From GH45 sp046704385 (GTDB lineage Bacteria > Bacteroidota > Bacteroidia > Bacteroidales > SZUA-534): 64,000 bases of DNA. The stretch covers positions 1 through 64,000 of the forward strand of contig JBJKSB010000009.1 of assembly GCA_046704385.1 (NCBI GenBank), read 5' to 3'. Position numbers and translations under genes: made by a program. The notes beneath the pieces are model-generated. The model was not told where the DNA came from, did no database searches, and was given only the letters and a program-made list of their open reading frames with translations. Shown here one piece after another: positions 49,903 through 59,292 of the stretch. Numbering within the stretch: the first letter of the stretch is position 1; each line of letters opens with the position of its first letter.

Positions 49903-51132
49903 ATGAGATTTAGAAAAATTGTTTACCTGCGATATTTTCCATTAACGGAACATATTTATTATGATTTATATTTAGATAACCTTCAAAAGGAAGGTTTCGA
50001 AGTTGAATATGTTGATATAAAAGCTTTGTTTTTTCCTGATCAGGAAATGGAGGAATACAAAGGGTTTAATAATGTCGTTAAAATGTATTCCTATCATGAG
50101 TTAAAGAAATACCTTTTACAACAAACCCCCAATACCTTAATTATTTCAATAATGACATTTGAGAATAGAGTAATTAAAGTATTCAAATTATTGTCGCGAT
50201 GCGAATGTAAAACAGCTGTTTTTGCCAGGGGTGTTTTCCCTTTATTACCTGAAATTAATAAAGAAAAGGAGAAGATAGATAAACATAATAACACTCTTCT
50301 GCAAATTATTAATTTGATAAAAAAAGCAACTCAAATCAAGAGGTTGTTGAGACGGTTATATTTTAATTTAAATGCTAAGTTTTTTAAGGAAGATGGAGTT
50401 GCTTTAAAGAAGGATGGAAAAATAAAACCTTATGATTTTGTATTTAAAGCTGGAATTGAAGGGATTCGAGGGTTAGGTCATGGCTATGAAATTGATAATC
50501 AGGTTTCAAAACTTGTGGAGGTTAATACCATTGATTATGATTCATATTTGGTAAAGAAAGAAGGAAAAAGTCTGGTCAATTACCCTTATATTGTTTTTTT
50601 GGACCAGTGTTTACCTTATCATCCTGATGCTAAAGCATTAAATATAAGAACCGTTAATCATGATAGCTATTATATAGAATTAAATAGATTTTTTGATCAA
50701 ATAGAAGAAATATACCAACTAAAAATAGTTGTGGCGGCACACCCTAAAAGTCCTCCCTATAAAAATTTCAATCCTTTTAATGAAAGAGAATTTTTTCTTA
50801 ATTCAACTTGTGAATTGGTTCGAAATTCAGAATTTGTGTTATCACATTCATCAACATCAATTTGTTTTCCTATACTATTTAAAAAACCAATATTATTTAT
50901 TGATTCTAATGAAATTGAGAATGCATTACCTAACCATTCAATTATGATGAAGTATTTATCTGAAATTTTAGGATGTCTTTATACTCGATATGATGAAGAA
51001 TTTAAAAACAGAACAGAATTAAGATATAGTAGTGAAAAATATAGTAAATACAAATATCTGTATCTAAGCTCTGAAAAATCAGAAAACAAACTCAGCTGTG
51101 ATATATTTATTGATTTCTTAAAAGATAAATAA
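49903..51132 (+). CDS. Probable surface-carbohydrate protein of unknown family (409 aa)
   Basis: The 409-residue protein has no membrane segment. The N-terminal half starts like a glycosyltransferase (IVYLRYFPLTEHIYYDLYLD) with a LIISIMTFENRV strand, and near residue 280 comes VVAAHPKSPPY, then SHSSTSICFPILFKKPILFID near 307-327. The HPK and SHSST segments resemble the donor site of GT-B fold enzymes in capsule loci. I do not recognise the family. It overlaps the flippase gene by one base, so both are translated together. Confidence 0.7.
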   Translation: MRFRKIVYLRYFPLTEHIYYDLYLDNLQKEGFEVEYVDIKALFFPDQEMEEYKGFNNVVKMYSYHELKKYLLQQTPNTLIISIMTFENRVIKVFKLLSRCECKTAVFARGVFPLLPEINKEKEKIDKHNNTLLQIINLIKKATQIKRLLRRLYFNLNAKFFKEDGVALKKDGKIKPYDFVFKAGIEGIRGLGHGYEIDNQVSKLVEVNTIDYDSYLVKKEGKSLVNYPYIVFLDQCLPYHPDAKALNIRTVNHDSYYIELNRFFDQIEEIYQLKIVVAAHPKSPPYKNFNPFNEREFFLNSTCELVRNSEFVLSHSSTSICFPILFKKPILFIDSNEIENALPNHSIMMKYLSEILGCLYTRYDEEFKNRTELRYSSEKYSKYKYLYLSSEKSENKLSCDIFIDFLKDK

Positions 51133-52658
51133 TGTCCTCATATTCAAAAAAATATATAAATACCTATTTCTGGAAAGGAATTGAAATGGTGTTAAAATTT
51201 GCATCAATGTTTGTAGTTGTTCCTTATCTTACAAGTAACCCTACTATTTATGGCATTTATGTAATTTGTATTTCAATCAATATCTTTTTATCCTATGCCG
51301 ACTTTGGTTTTATTGGTGCGGGTTTGAAATATGCAGCCGAATATTATGCGCAAGGAGAAAGGAAAAAGGAGATAGAAGTTATTGGTTTTTCGACATTTAT
51401 TTTGTTAGTTTTTACTATAATTCTTTCGCTGGTTTTTTTGTACTTGAGTTTTAATCCCTCGTTATTAATCAAGGATATTAAAGAACCTAATGAGATATTA
51501 ATAGCGTCAAAACTCCTGCTAATTCTTGCTATTTATACACCAATGGGAATACTATCAAGACTTTTGAGTATGGTATTCAGTATACGTATTGAAGAATACA
51601 TTCTAAGGAGAATTGGTGTTATTCCAAGTATTTTGGGAGTTATTTCAGTTTTTTGGTTTTTTAGAAAAGGACATTACGATATTGTAGGCTATTCTATTTT
51701 TGGACAAAGTGTCGGATTTCTGGCAAGCTTGGTAACTTTATTAATTGCCAAAAAAAGATATAATTATGAATTCTCATATTTATTTAAATCATTAAAATTT
51801 CAAAAGGCTGTCTTTAATAAGACTTATAAATTGGCATTATCGGGGCTTTTTGCAACAATTTCTTGGGTTTTATATTATGAACTCGATATTGTATCTATAG
51901 GTAAATTGCTTGGTGCTACACAGGTAGCGTATTACGGAATAGGTCTTACTTTTTTGAGGTTTTTTAGAAATGTATTTGGCGTATTTTTTTCTCCATTTTC
52001 AGTAAGATTTAACCATTTTATTGGATTAAACGATGAAATGGGACTTCGAAAATTTTTTATGCAAATAGTGGGTGTAAGTATTCCAATTGTAATTTTACCA
52101 ATTCTGTGTATTTTTTTTCTTGTAAAACCATTAATTTTATCATGGGTTGGAGTTGAATTTATTTATTCTATTAATATTGCAAGAATGCTGGTGCTTATAA
52201 ATATTTTTGCTTTTCTTACATATCCTACAGGGCAGTTGCTTTATGCAAAAGGACAATTAAATCGAATCTATTTTCTAAGCGTAATGAATCCAATTATTTT
52301 TTGGCTAGGGGTATTATTTACATTTAAAATATTTGAATCAGAATCATTTGCATTTTTTAAGCTTCTTATTTTTTTCTTATCAGCACTATTTTATTTATAT
52401 TATTCCAAGCAATTAATTAGATTTTCTTTTAGTGATATTTTAAAAGAATGGATATATCCTTTTATTTTACCAACTTTATTAATGTGTATTGGACTATTTT
52501 ATATTAGCCATTACCTCCCGATGGAGAAGGGAAAAGTTAACCTTCTTATAGTAGCTTTAACTGGTGGGAGTGCAGTTCTGTTAACAAGTTTATTAATATA
52601 TATAACTTCGCGGAAAATTAGGACAATTTTTAAAGCAATTATTTTGAATTTGAAATAG
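51132..52658 (+). CDS. Oligosaccharide flippase (Wzx-like)
   Basis: The 508-residue protein has about 14 membrane helices and the typical beginning of the polysaccharide transporter family (YFWKGIEMVLKFASMFVVVPYL near residues 12-33, then YGIYVICISINIFLSYADFG). It would flip the lipid-linked repeat unit across the inner membrane. The start codon overlaps the previous stop (TAATG). No Wzy polymerase was recognised in the window, so polymerisation must be encoded elsewhere or by an unfamiliar protein. Confidence 0.88.
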   Translation: MSSYSKKYINTYFWKGIEMVLKFASMFVVVPYLTSNPTIYGIYVICISINIFLSYADFGFIGAGLKYAAEYYAQGERKKEIEVIGFSTFILLVFTIILSLVFLYLSFNPSLLIKDIKEPNEILIASKLLLILAIYTPMGILSRLLSMVFSIRIEEYILRRIGVIPSILGVISVFWFFRKGHYDIVGYSIFGQSVGFLASLVTLLIAKKRYNYEFSYLFKSLKFQKAVFNKTYKLALSGLFATISWVLYYELDIVSIGKLLGATQVAYYGIGLTFLRFFRNVFGVFFSPFSVRFNHFIGLNDEMGLRKFFMQIVGVSIPIVILPILCIFFLVKPLILSWVGVEFIYSINIARMLVLINIFAFLTYPTGQLLYAKGQLNRIYFLSVMNPIIFWLGVLFTFKIFESESFAFFKLLIFFLSALFYLYYSKQLIRFSFSDILKEWIYPFILPTLLMCIGLFYISHYLPMEKGKVNLLIVALTGGSAVLLTSLLIYITSRKIRTIFKAIILNLK

Positions 52659-52664
52659 ATTAAC

Positions 52665-53348
52665 ATGTTTGGAATAAAACGAAAGATCAAAATTATATTG
52701 AGACTTATCAGGTCAGTTCAAGCTGGTGATGATTATTTGTTTGAATTACGTAGTAACAATCCAACATGTAATTTTTATAAGGATTGTAGTATTTCTGAAT
52801 CAACATTAAGCAGATATAACGTTGTATTTGATAATGTCATATTATACAAAGTGAAGCTAGGAGCACATACTTATATTCAAAAGAATACTAAAATTTTTAA
52901 CGCGAATATTGGTAATTTTTGTTCAATTGCTTCAAATGTTTCAATTGGCTTAGGTAAACATAAAGTTGATGGTTTAAGTACACATCCTTCATTTTATCTT
53001 AAAAACACTCCTTTAGCAAAAGTTTTTACGGAACTTGATGAAATTGAAGTATCAGAGATTGTAATTGTCGAACATGATGTTTGGATTGGTGAATCGGCCA
53101 TTATTCTTGATGGTATAAAAATAGGTACCGGTGCAATTGTAGCTGCGGGAGCCGTTGTAACAAAAGATGTTGAACCTTTTTCAATTGTTGGAGGAATACC
53201 TGCCCGACATATTAAATACAGGTTTAATGATGCAATACAAAGAAAGTTATTTGATCTGGCTTGGTGGAACAAATCGGATGAGTGGTTGGAAAATAATTTT
53301 AAAAAACTTGAAGATGAGATTCTTAAGAAGGATTCTGGTTATAGCTAA
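52665..53348 (+). CDS. Hexapeptide acyltransferase (CatB-like)
   Basis: The 227-residue protein has a beta-helix with hexapeptide repeats (VKLGAHTYIQKNTKIFN, IGNFCSIASNVSIGLGKH), the loop with TLSTHPSF-like GLSTHPSFYLKNTP near 104-117, HDVWIGESAIILDGIKIG and GGIPARHIKYRF near the end. This is the CatB/VatD-like group of O- or N-acetyltransferases with His as catalyst. It probably acetylates a sugar of the repeat unit. The last 35 bp overlap the next gene, another acyltransferase. Confidence 0.88.
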   Translation: MFGIKRKIKIILRLIRSVQAGDDYLFELRSNNPTCNFYKDCSISESTLSRYNVVFDNVILYKVKLGAHTYIQKNTKIFNANIGNFCSIASNVSIGLGKHKVDGLSTHPSFYLKNTPLAKVFTELDEIEVSEIVIVEHDVWIGESAIILDGIKIGTGAIVAAGAVVTKDVEPFSIVGGIPARHIKYRFNDAIQRKLFDLAWWNKSDEWLENNFKKLEDEILKKDSGYS

Positions 53349-53907
53349 ATACTTATGGAATTTAGATGTATCTGATGCAAATAAGAAATATGTCTTTAAA
53401 TTTAAAGGAAGAAATAGCTACATTTTTAAAGGCGTAAGGGTTGATGGGGCTGAATATATTTCAATAGGTGAAAATTCAACAATACAACAATTTAGTTGGT
53501 TATATGCAGGAAAGCATACCGAATATACCCCTGAATTAATTATTGGTGATAATTGTGCCATTGGCGATTTTGCACATATTACAGCGGTTAACCGAGTTGT
53601 AATTGAAGATTCAGTATTAATGGCAAATAGGGTTTATATCTCCGATAATCTTCATGAATTTACTAACCATGAAGTTCCAATTATCGATCAGGCTGTTATT
53701 TATAAAAATGAGGTTATTATTGGAAAGGGAGCATGGATAGGAGAAAATGTTTGTATTATTGGAGCGAGTGTAGGGAAAAACTGTGTTATTGGTGCTAATG
53801 CAGTAGTTACAAAATCAATTCCTGATTATTCAGTTGCAGTGGGCTCTCCAGCAAAAGTTATTAAAAAATATAATTTGGAACAGAAAAAATGGATTAAAGT
53901 AATATAG
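53314..53907 (+). CDS. Hexapeptide acyltransferase
   Basis: The start at ATG 53314 lies inside the end of the previous gene, in another frame. Upstream ATGs in this frame would give a much longer overlap. The 197-residue protein is a left-handed beta helix (ISIGENSTIQQFSWLYAG, IGDNCAIGDFAHITAVN, GAWIGENVCIIGASVGKN, IGANAVVTKSI, VGSPAKVIKKY) of the WcaF/NodL-like group. It probably transfers an acetyl group to a sugar. Two adjacent acyltransferases suggest a multiply acetylated repeat unit. Confidence 0.85.
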   Translation: MRFLRRILVIAKYLWNLDVSDANKKYVFKFKGRNSYIFKGVRVDGAEYISIGENSTIQQFSWLYAGKHTEYTPELIIGDNCAIGDFAHITAVNRVVIEDSVLMANRVYISDNLHEFTNHEVPIIDQAVIYKNEVIIGKGAWIGENVCIIGASVGKNCVIGANAVVTKSIPDYSVAVGSPAKVIKKYNLEQKKWIKVI

Positions 53908-53908
53908 T

Positions 53909-55042
53909 ATGGGTAAGGTATTAATTACAGGAGGAGCAGGATTTATTGGAAGTAATGTTGCTAAGAAATTAATTAAACTAGGTCATGAAGTTACTATTTA
54001 TGACAATTTTAATAAACAAATTCATGGTAATAATCAGGCTCTGGAAGATGAAATAAGTAAAAAGGTAGAATTATTAGTTGCAGATATAACTGATAAATCA
54101 AGTTTATATAAAGCTCTTAAAGGCAAAACAAGTGTCATTCATTTGGCTGCTGAAACTGGGACTGGACAATCGATGTATGATATATCTCATTATACAAATG
54201 TTAATATACAGGGAACATCTTATTTATGTGATTATATTGTTAATGAAAAACATACTTTAGAAAATATAATTGTAGCCTCATCGAGATCTATTTATGGTGA
54301 AGGTAAATATATTGCATCGGTTGGTAATCCTATTTATCCAGAATCAAGAACAATAAGTAGTGTTCAAAATGGGTTTGATGTTATAAATCCTGAAAATGGA
54401 GAAAATGATTTAAAATTGGTTGCAACAGACGAAGATTCACAAATTCATCCTGCGTCATTTTATGGAATAACAAAGCAAGTACAAGAACAGATGATAATAT
54501 TGGCCTGTAAGCTGAAAAATATTAATGGCTTTGCTCTTCGGTATCAAAATGTATATGGACCTGGACAATCGCTAAAAAACCCCTATACGGGTATATTATC
54601 TATTTTTTCCAGATTGGCTTTAAAAAATGAAATCATTAATGTATTTGAAGATGGAAAAGAAAGCAGAGATTTTGTATTTATTGAAGATGTAGTTGAGGCT
54701 ACCGTAAAGTGTTTAAAAAAGGAAATTGTTGGGCAGCATATACTTAATGTAGGTTCAGGAGTTTCAACTTCCGTGCTTGATGTTGCATATAATATTGTAA
54801 GGTATTTAAATAGTAAATCAGAGGTTATTGTTTCAGGAAATTTTCGTGAGGGAGATATTAGGCATAATTATGCTGATTTACATAAGGTGAAAAAAGTATT
54901 GGGATTTGAGCCTGCTACAATGTTCAACGATGGATTGAAGAAGTTCCTGAATTGGGTTTTAAGTCAAAACGATCTGCCTTCCACAAATGAGGATTATAAA
55001 AAATCACTTATTGAACTTGAAAATAGAGGATTATTAAAATAG
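53909..55042 (+). CDS. Nucleotide-sugar epimerase, dTDP-L-rhamnose 4-epimerase-like
   Basis: The 377-residue protein is an extended SDR with VLITGGAGFIGSNVAKKL near residues 4-21, YDNFNKQIHGNN, HLAAETGTGQSMYDI near 78-92, SSRSIYGEGKY (Ser-Arg in place of the usual Ser-Ser), YGITKQVQEQM with the catalytic Tyr-x3-Lys and RYQNVYGPGQSLKNPYTG. The IHG and GTGQSMY features are typical of the dTDP-L-rhamnose 4-epimerase (Tll/WbiB) group. The substrate could be tied to RfbA at 31391. Confidence 0.78.
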   Translation: MGKVLITGGAGFIGSNVAKKLIKLGHEVTIYDNFNKQIHGNNQALEDEISKKVELLVADITDKSSLYKALKGKTSVIHLAAETGTGQSMYDISHYTNVNIQGTSYLCDYIVNEKHTLENIIVASSRSIYGEGKYIASVGNPIYPESRTISSVQNGFDVINPENGENDLKLVATDEDSQIHPASFYGITKQVQEQMIILACKLKNINGFALRYQNVYGPGQSLKNPYTGILSIFSRLALKNEIINVFEDGKESRDFVFIEDVVEATVKCLKKEIVGQHILNVGSGVSTSVLDVAYNIVRYLNSKSEVIVSGNFREGDIRHNYADLHKVKKVLGFEPATMFNDGLKKFLNWVLSQNDLPSTNEDYKKSLIELENRGLLK

Positions 55043-55051
55043 TAAAAAATT

Positions 55052-55966
55052 ATGCCAAAAGTTAGTATTGTATTTACAAGTTACAACCATAAGGATTTTT
55101 TAAGTAAAGCCGTTGAAAGTTTGCTTGCTCAATCATATTATGATTTTGAATTAATAATTATTGATGATTGTTCAACTGATGGAAGCCAGGAAGTATTGAA
55201 CTCATATAACGATTCAAGAATAAAACTGTATTTAAGAGAAAAAAATTTTGGTGGTTATGTTAAGTCAACTAATTATGGTGCCAGTCTAGCAAAAGGTGAA
55301 TATATTATTTTTGCTCAATGTGATGATTTTGCAGAATCAACACAAATAGAAAAGCTTGTTTCAGCAATGGATTCAAATAATGTTGGTGTTGTGTTTTCAA
55401 TAAGCAATATGATTGATGCTGCAGATTATATATTAGGTACGGATTTTGAGCAGAGAGGAACAGAATTTAAGGAATTTTGTTCAAATTCAAGGATAATTCC
55501 AAATAAAAGAATGATGGAGTTCTTATTTGAATCATGTGTAATACCAAATTTAAGCGCAGCATTAATTAGAAGAGAAATCTTTGAAAAAGTAGGAAGATTA
55601 TCAGATAAATATGTTGTACTTGCAGATTGGAACTTATGGCTTAATTTATCAAAAAAATGCGATTTTTATTTCATAGCTGAACCGTTAAATAATTTTCGAC
55701 AGCATGATACAACAATCAGAAATTCAGTTAAAATTAAACGACAGGTATACGAACTTTTTATGATGTATCGTGATTTTAAAAAAGAAATAAGTGAAGTGGG
55801 GATAAATAGTTTGAAATTTAAAATGGATATAGTGAACTCTTTCTTTTGGTTTTATAATCATTTTGAAAATAAAAACATTTTCACCTTTTTGTCTCTTTTG
55901 TTTTTATCTTTGAAATGCAAATTAGGTATTTCTAAATACATGTTAAAGAAATACTTAGTTAAGTAG
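55052..55966 (+). CDS. Glycosyltransferase family 2
   Basis: The 304-residue protein has a GT2 domain: VSIVFTSYNHKDFLSKAVESLL near residues 3-24, IIDDCSTDGS, and the metal-binding QCDDFAEST near 92-100 in place of the usual DDD. The later segment DWNLWLNLSKK near 191-201 fits the acceptor-side ED/DW motif. The C-terminus has a hydrophobic stretch (IFTFLSLLFLSLK) that may touch the membrane. It builds the oligosaccharide on the inner side of the membrane. Confidence 0.87.
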   Translation: MPKVSIVFTSYNHKDFLSKAVESLLAQSYYDFELIIIDDCSTDGSQEVLNSYNDSRIKLYLREKNFGGYVKSTNYGASLAKGEYIIFAQCDDFAESTQIEKLVSAMDSNNVGVVFSISNMIDAADYILGTDFEQRGTEFKEFCSNSRIIPNKRMMEFLFESCVIPNLSAALIRREIFEKVGRLSDKYVVLADWNLWLNLSKKCDFYFIAEPLNNFRQHDTTIRNSVKIKRQVYELFMMYRDFKKEISEVGINSLKFKMDIVNSFFWFYNHFENKNIFTFLSLLFLSLKCKLGISKYMLKKYLVK

Positions 55967-56008
55967 ACATTATTCATTTACTAATTCGCATCGAAACAAA
56001 TACAAATT

Positions 56009-56785
56009 ATGGAAGTTATAATATTATGTGGGGGTAAAGGAACAAGGTTAAGTGAAGAGACTATATTGAAACCAAAACCGATGGTTGAAATTGGAGGTAT
56101 GCCGATTCTTTGGCATATTATGAAACATTATAGTTATTATGGATATAGAAAATTTATTCTGGCCTTGGGATATAAGTCTGATTATATAAAACAGTACTTT
56201 TTTAATTTGAAGTTTACGAAATCCGACTTTACACTTAAAATGGATACAGATACAATTCCAAAGTTTCACAATCAATCGGATATGAAAGATTGGGAAATTA
56301 CCTTTGTTGATACTGGAGAAAATACACTGAAAGGAGGTAGAATAAAAAGGTTGGAAAAATATATTAAAAGTGATACTTTTCATATTACTTATGGTGATGG
56401 TGTGAGTGATGTTGATATTTCTGAACTAGTAGAATTTCATAATAATCATGATCGAATTGGTACGGTGACTGCTGTTCATCCACCCTCAAGGTTTGGTGAA
56501 ATGAAGTTGAATAATGGGAAAGTAACTGAATTTGAAGAAAAACCACAAATGGATACTGGGTATATAAATGGAGGTTTTTTCGTTTTCAATAAAGAGGTTT
56601 TAAACTATTTAAGTGAAGATGAAAATTGTGATTTTGAATTTGGGGCAATGCAGCAAATTGTGAAAGATGATCAATTGAGAGCATTTGTTCATAATGGTTT
56701 TTGGCAACCTATGGATAATATAAGGGAGAAAGAATATTTGGACCGATTAGTAAGAGAAAATAGAGCAAAGTGGATTAAATGGTAA
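56009..56785 (+). CDS. rfbF: Glucose-1-phosphate cytidylyltransferase
   Basis: The 258-residue protein has the full RfbF signature: ILCGGKGTRLSEETILKPKP near residues 5-24, MVEIGGMPILWHIMKHYS, YGDGVSDVDI near 126-135, and the C-terminal FWQPMDNIREKEYLDRL. It makes CDP-glucose for the CDP-sugar branch. RfbG and two further enzymes follow. A decayed copy of the same gene lies at 36260. The gap of 40 bp to the previous gene may carry a start site for this group. Confidence 0.95.
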   Translation: MEVIILCGGKGTRLSEETILKPKPMVEIGGMPILWHIMKHYSYYGYRKFILALGYKSDYIKQYFFNLKFTKSDFTLKMDTDTIPKFHNQSDMKDWEITFVDTGENTLKGGRIKRLEKYIKSDTFHITYGDGVSDVDISELVEFHNNHDRIGTVTAVHPPSRFGEMKLNNGKVTEFEEKPQMDTGYINGGFFVFNKEVLNYLSEDENCDFEFGAMQQIVKDDQLRAFVHNGFWQPMDNIREKEYLDRLVRENRAKWIKW

Positions 56786-56800
56786 TATTTAGAATAGTTT

Positions 56801-57895
56801 ATGTTTAATGGTGTTTATAAGGGTAAAAAAGTTCTAATAACTGGAAATACAGGTTTTAAAGGAAGTTGGCTCACTCTTTGGTTTATAAAACTAGGTGCAA
56901 AGGTGATCGGATTATCTAATGATGTTCCTTCAGATCCTTCGTTATTTGAAATTCTACAATTAGAGAGTAAAATAAAACATTATTGGGTAGATATTGTTGA
57001 TGCAGATAAAGTAAAAAAAGTAGTTGAAGATGAGAATCCTGATTTTATTTTCCATCTAGCTGCACAAGCACTGGTATCTGTTTCTTATGCTGAACCATTA
57101 TCTACCCTTAAAACCAATATTATGGGAACAGCGAATATTTTAGATGCGATTAAAACCATTGAACACAATTGTACAGCTATCATAATTACAAGTGATAAAT
57201 GTTATGATAATGTGGAATGGGAATGGGGGTACAAAGAAACAGATAGACTAGCTGGAAAAGATATTTATAGTGGTTCAAAATCTGGGGCTGAGATCGTTTT
57301 CTATAGCTATTATCATTCGTTTATTAAGAATAAAGTGAATATAAAAATTGCTACTACAAGGGCTGGAAATGTAATAGGAGGAGGAGATTGGGCATTAGAT
57401 AGAATTGTTCCTGATGCTATGAAAGCATGGAGTGAAGGCAAAGCTGTCGAAATTAGAAGTCCGAAAGCTACAAGACCTTGGCAACACGTATTGGAGCCTT
57501 TAAGTGGTTATTTACATTTAGGAGCCGAATTACAAAATAAAAAAGAGTTATCTGGTGAAAGTTTTAACTTAGGACCCCGATCAGAATATTCAAATACTGT
57601 GGTTGAACTATTAAAGGGTTTGAGTAAGGAATGGAAGTTAAGTGAAAATGAAACATTTATTGTGACTGGTAATATACCATTTCATGAGGCGGGTTTGTTA
57701 AAGCTTAATTGTGATAAAGCATTATTTCATTTAAAATGGATTCCAACTCTAGATTATGGAATGGTGGTTCATTTTACAGGTCAGTGGTACTATGAGTACT
57801 ATAATAATAGGTCAGAAATGTATGAATTTACTTCAAATCAAATTAATGAATATGAACAGATTGCTTTAGATAAGAATTTAGTATGGACTATATAG
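56801..57895 (+). CDS. rfbG: CDP-glucose 4,6-dehydratase
   Basis: The 364-residue protein has VLITGNTGFKGSWLTLWF near residues 11-28, the HLAAQALVSVSYAEP segment near 86-100, TSDKCYDN, and YSGSKSGAEIVFYSY with the catalytic Tyr-x3-Lys. It turns CDP-glucose into CDP-4-keto-6-deoxyglucose. It lies 15 bp after rfbF and overlaps the cupin gene by 13 bp, so the group is translated as a unit. No RfbH (the C3 dehydrase) follows, so the product is likely a 6-deoxy rather than a 3,6-dideoxy sugar. Confidence 0.95.
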   Translation: MFNGVYKGKKVLITGNTGFKGSWLTLWFIKLGAKVIGLSNDVPSDPSLFEILQLESKIKHYWVDIVDADKVKKVVEDENPDFIFHLAAQALVSVSYAEPLSTLKTNIMGTANILDAIKTIEHNCTAIIITSDKCYDNVEWEWGYKETDRLAGKDIYSGSKSGAEIVFYSYYHSFIKNKVNIKIATTRAGNVIGGGDWALDRIVPDAMKAWSEGKAVEIRSPKATRPWQHVLEPLSGYLHLGAELQNKKELSGESFNLGPRSEYSNTVVELLKGLSKEWKLSENETFIVTGNIPFHEAGLLKLNCDKALFHLKWIPTLDYGMVVHFTGQWYYEYYNNRSEMYEFTSNQINEYEQIALDKNLVWTI

Positions 57896-58329
57896 CGATA
57901 AAAGGTGTTTCATATACACCATTGAAAATAATAGAACATTCTTTGGGAAATATTTTGCACGGTTTACAATTTGATGAAGCAAGTTTTAAAAAATTTGGTG
58001 AAGCATATTTTTCCTATGTTAATTATAATTCAATTAAAGCTTGGAAAAAGCATAAGGAAATGACATTAAACCTGATTGTTCCACATGGAGAAGTGAAATT
58101 TGTTTTTTTTGATGATAGGGACGATTCAGGTACCAAAGGAAAAATTAACGAAATGATACTTGGTCCTAAGGCAAATTATGGAAGATTAACTATTGAACCA
58201 GGGATATGGTTTGGTTTTATGGGAATGGTAAAAGAGTCAAATATTGTATTAAATATAGCAAATATTAAACACAGGCCCGATGAAGCATTAAAGGCTGAAC
58301 TAGATTTAGTAAAATATTCTTGGTATTAG
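57883..58329 (+). CDS. Cupin nucleotide-sugar epimerase (RmlC-like, dTDP/CDP-4-keto-sugar 3,5-epimerase family)
   Basis: The 148-residue protein is a cupin of the RmlC/3,5-epimerase family but shorter than RmlC. Seen are GNILHGLQFDE near residues 23-33, the acid/base region with KKHKEMTLNLIVPHGEVKFVFFDDRDD near 52-78 (shown in parts: WKKHKEMTLNL, PHGEVKFVF), and IEPGIWFGFMG near 105-115. His and Asp of the RmlC pair can be matched only in part. In this row it would epimerise the CDP-4-keto-6-deoxy sugar made by RfbG at C3 or C5. Confidence 0.8.
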   Translation: MDYIAIKGVSYTPLKIIEHSLGNILHGLQFDEASFKKFGEAYFSYVNYNSIKAWKKHKEMTLNLIVPHGEVKFVFFDDRDDSGTKGKINEMILGPKANYGRLTIEPGIWFGFMGMVKESNIVLNIANIKHRPDEALKAELDLVKYSWY

Positions 58330-58332
58330 CTT

Positions 58333-59292
58333 ATGAAAAAAATTTTAATTACCGGAGCAAATGGTTATTTGGGTGCATTTTTATCGAAGCGGTTTTCTGA
58401 GAGTGGCTTTGAAGTTACGGGAGTTTTTTACCCTCAAAAGCCGGATAACAAAACTTTCTTGTTGTATTTTACCAATTACTATGTTGGCGATCTGTCTAAA
58501 CCTGAATTTATTGATGAAATCACCGACATAGATTATGATATTTTGATTCATCTGGTTTCATTAGATCATAATAAATCAAATGGTAAACCGGATTTTATAT
58601 CGAGGGTTAATGTACAGCCGTTATGGAATTTATTAGAACAATTTTCAAAAAAGAACAATTTATTAAAGTCAATTTATTTTTCAACTATTCATGTTTATGG
58701 TAATCATCAAACTGATATAGATGAACATACAATACCTAATCCCAGGAACAAGTATGCTCTGACTCATTTATTAGCTGAGCAAATCAATACATATTACGAT
58801 ATAACATCAGATATTGAGTGCATCAATGTTCGATTGTCAAACAGTTATGGACCACCTATTTTTGCTGATGCAAATTGTTGGTGGTTAGTTGTTAACGATT
58901 TATGCAAAACGGCTATTGAGAAAGGAAAAATTATTCTACAATCGGAAGGTCTTGCTCAACGAGATTTTATTTTTAGAGAAGATGTTTTTAGAGCACTTCA
59001 CAAACTTTGCAATGATCACCAGGGATTTAAAACATTTAATATTTCATCGGGCAGAACCTATTTTATCTATGAATTAGCTCAGGAAGTTCAGAGTTGCTAC
59101 CAATTAGCATACGGAATGCGCGTCGAAATATTTACCCCATCGGGCAAACTTTCTGAAAACAAAACGATAGTGGATGCACAACGGTTTTATGTTAAAAATA
59201 TAAATCTTAGTAGAATTGGTTATGGCGCGAAATATACACTTCAAGATGGAATTTTAGAACTTTTCAAATATTTCGATAATGGAAAAGTTTGA
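58333..59292 (+). CDS. NAD(P)-dependent sugar reductase/epimerase (SDR), CDP-sugar branch
   Basis: The 319-residue protein has ILITGANGYLGAFLSKRF near residues 4-21, STIHVYGNH near 115-123 and YALTHLLAEQ near 137-146, where His replaces the Lys usual in YxxxK. This unusual feature, if real, would alter catalysis. The gene follows the cupin gene by 3 bp and overlaps the next by 14 bp. It is best read as the 4-keto reductase that finishes the CDP-6-deoxy sugar (RfbJ/Tyv-like role). Confidence 0.82.
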   Translation: MKKILITGANGYLGAFLSKRFSESGFEVTGVFYPQKPDNKTFLLYFTNYYVGDLSKPEFIDEITDIDYDILIHLVSLDHNKSNGKPDFISRVNVQPLWNLLEQFSKKNNLLKSIYFSTIHVYGNHQTDIDEHTIPNPRNKYALTHLLAEQINTYYDITSDIECINVRLSNSYGPPIFADANCWWLVVNDLCKTAIEKGKIILQSEGLAQRDFIFREDVFRALHKLCNDHQGFKTFNISSGRTYFIYELAQEVQSCYQLAYGMRVEIFTPSGKLSENKTIVDAQRFYVKNINLSRIGYGAKYTLQDGILELFKYFDNGKV

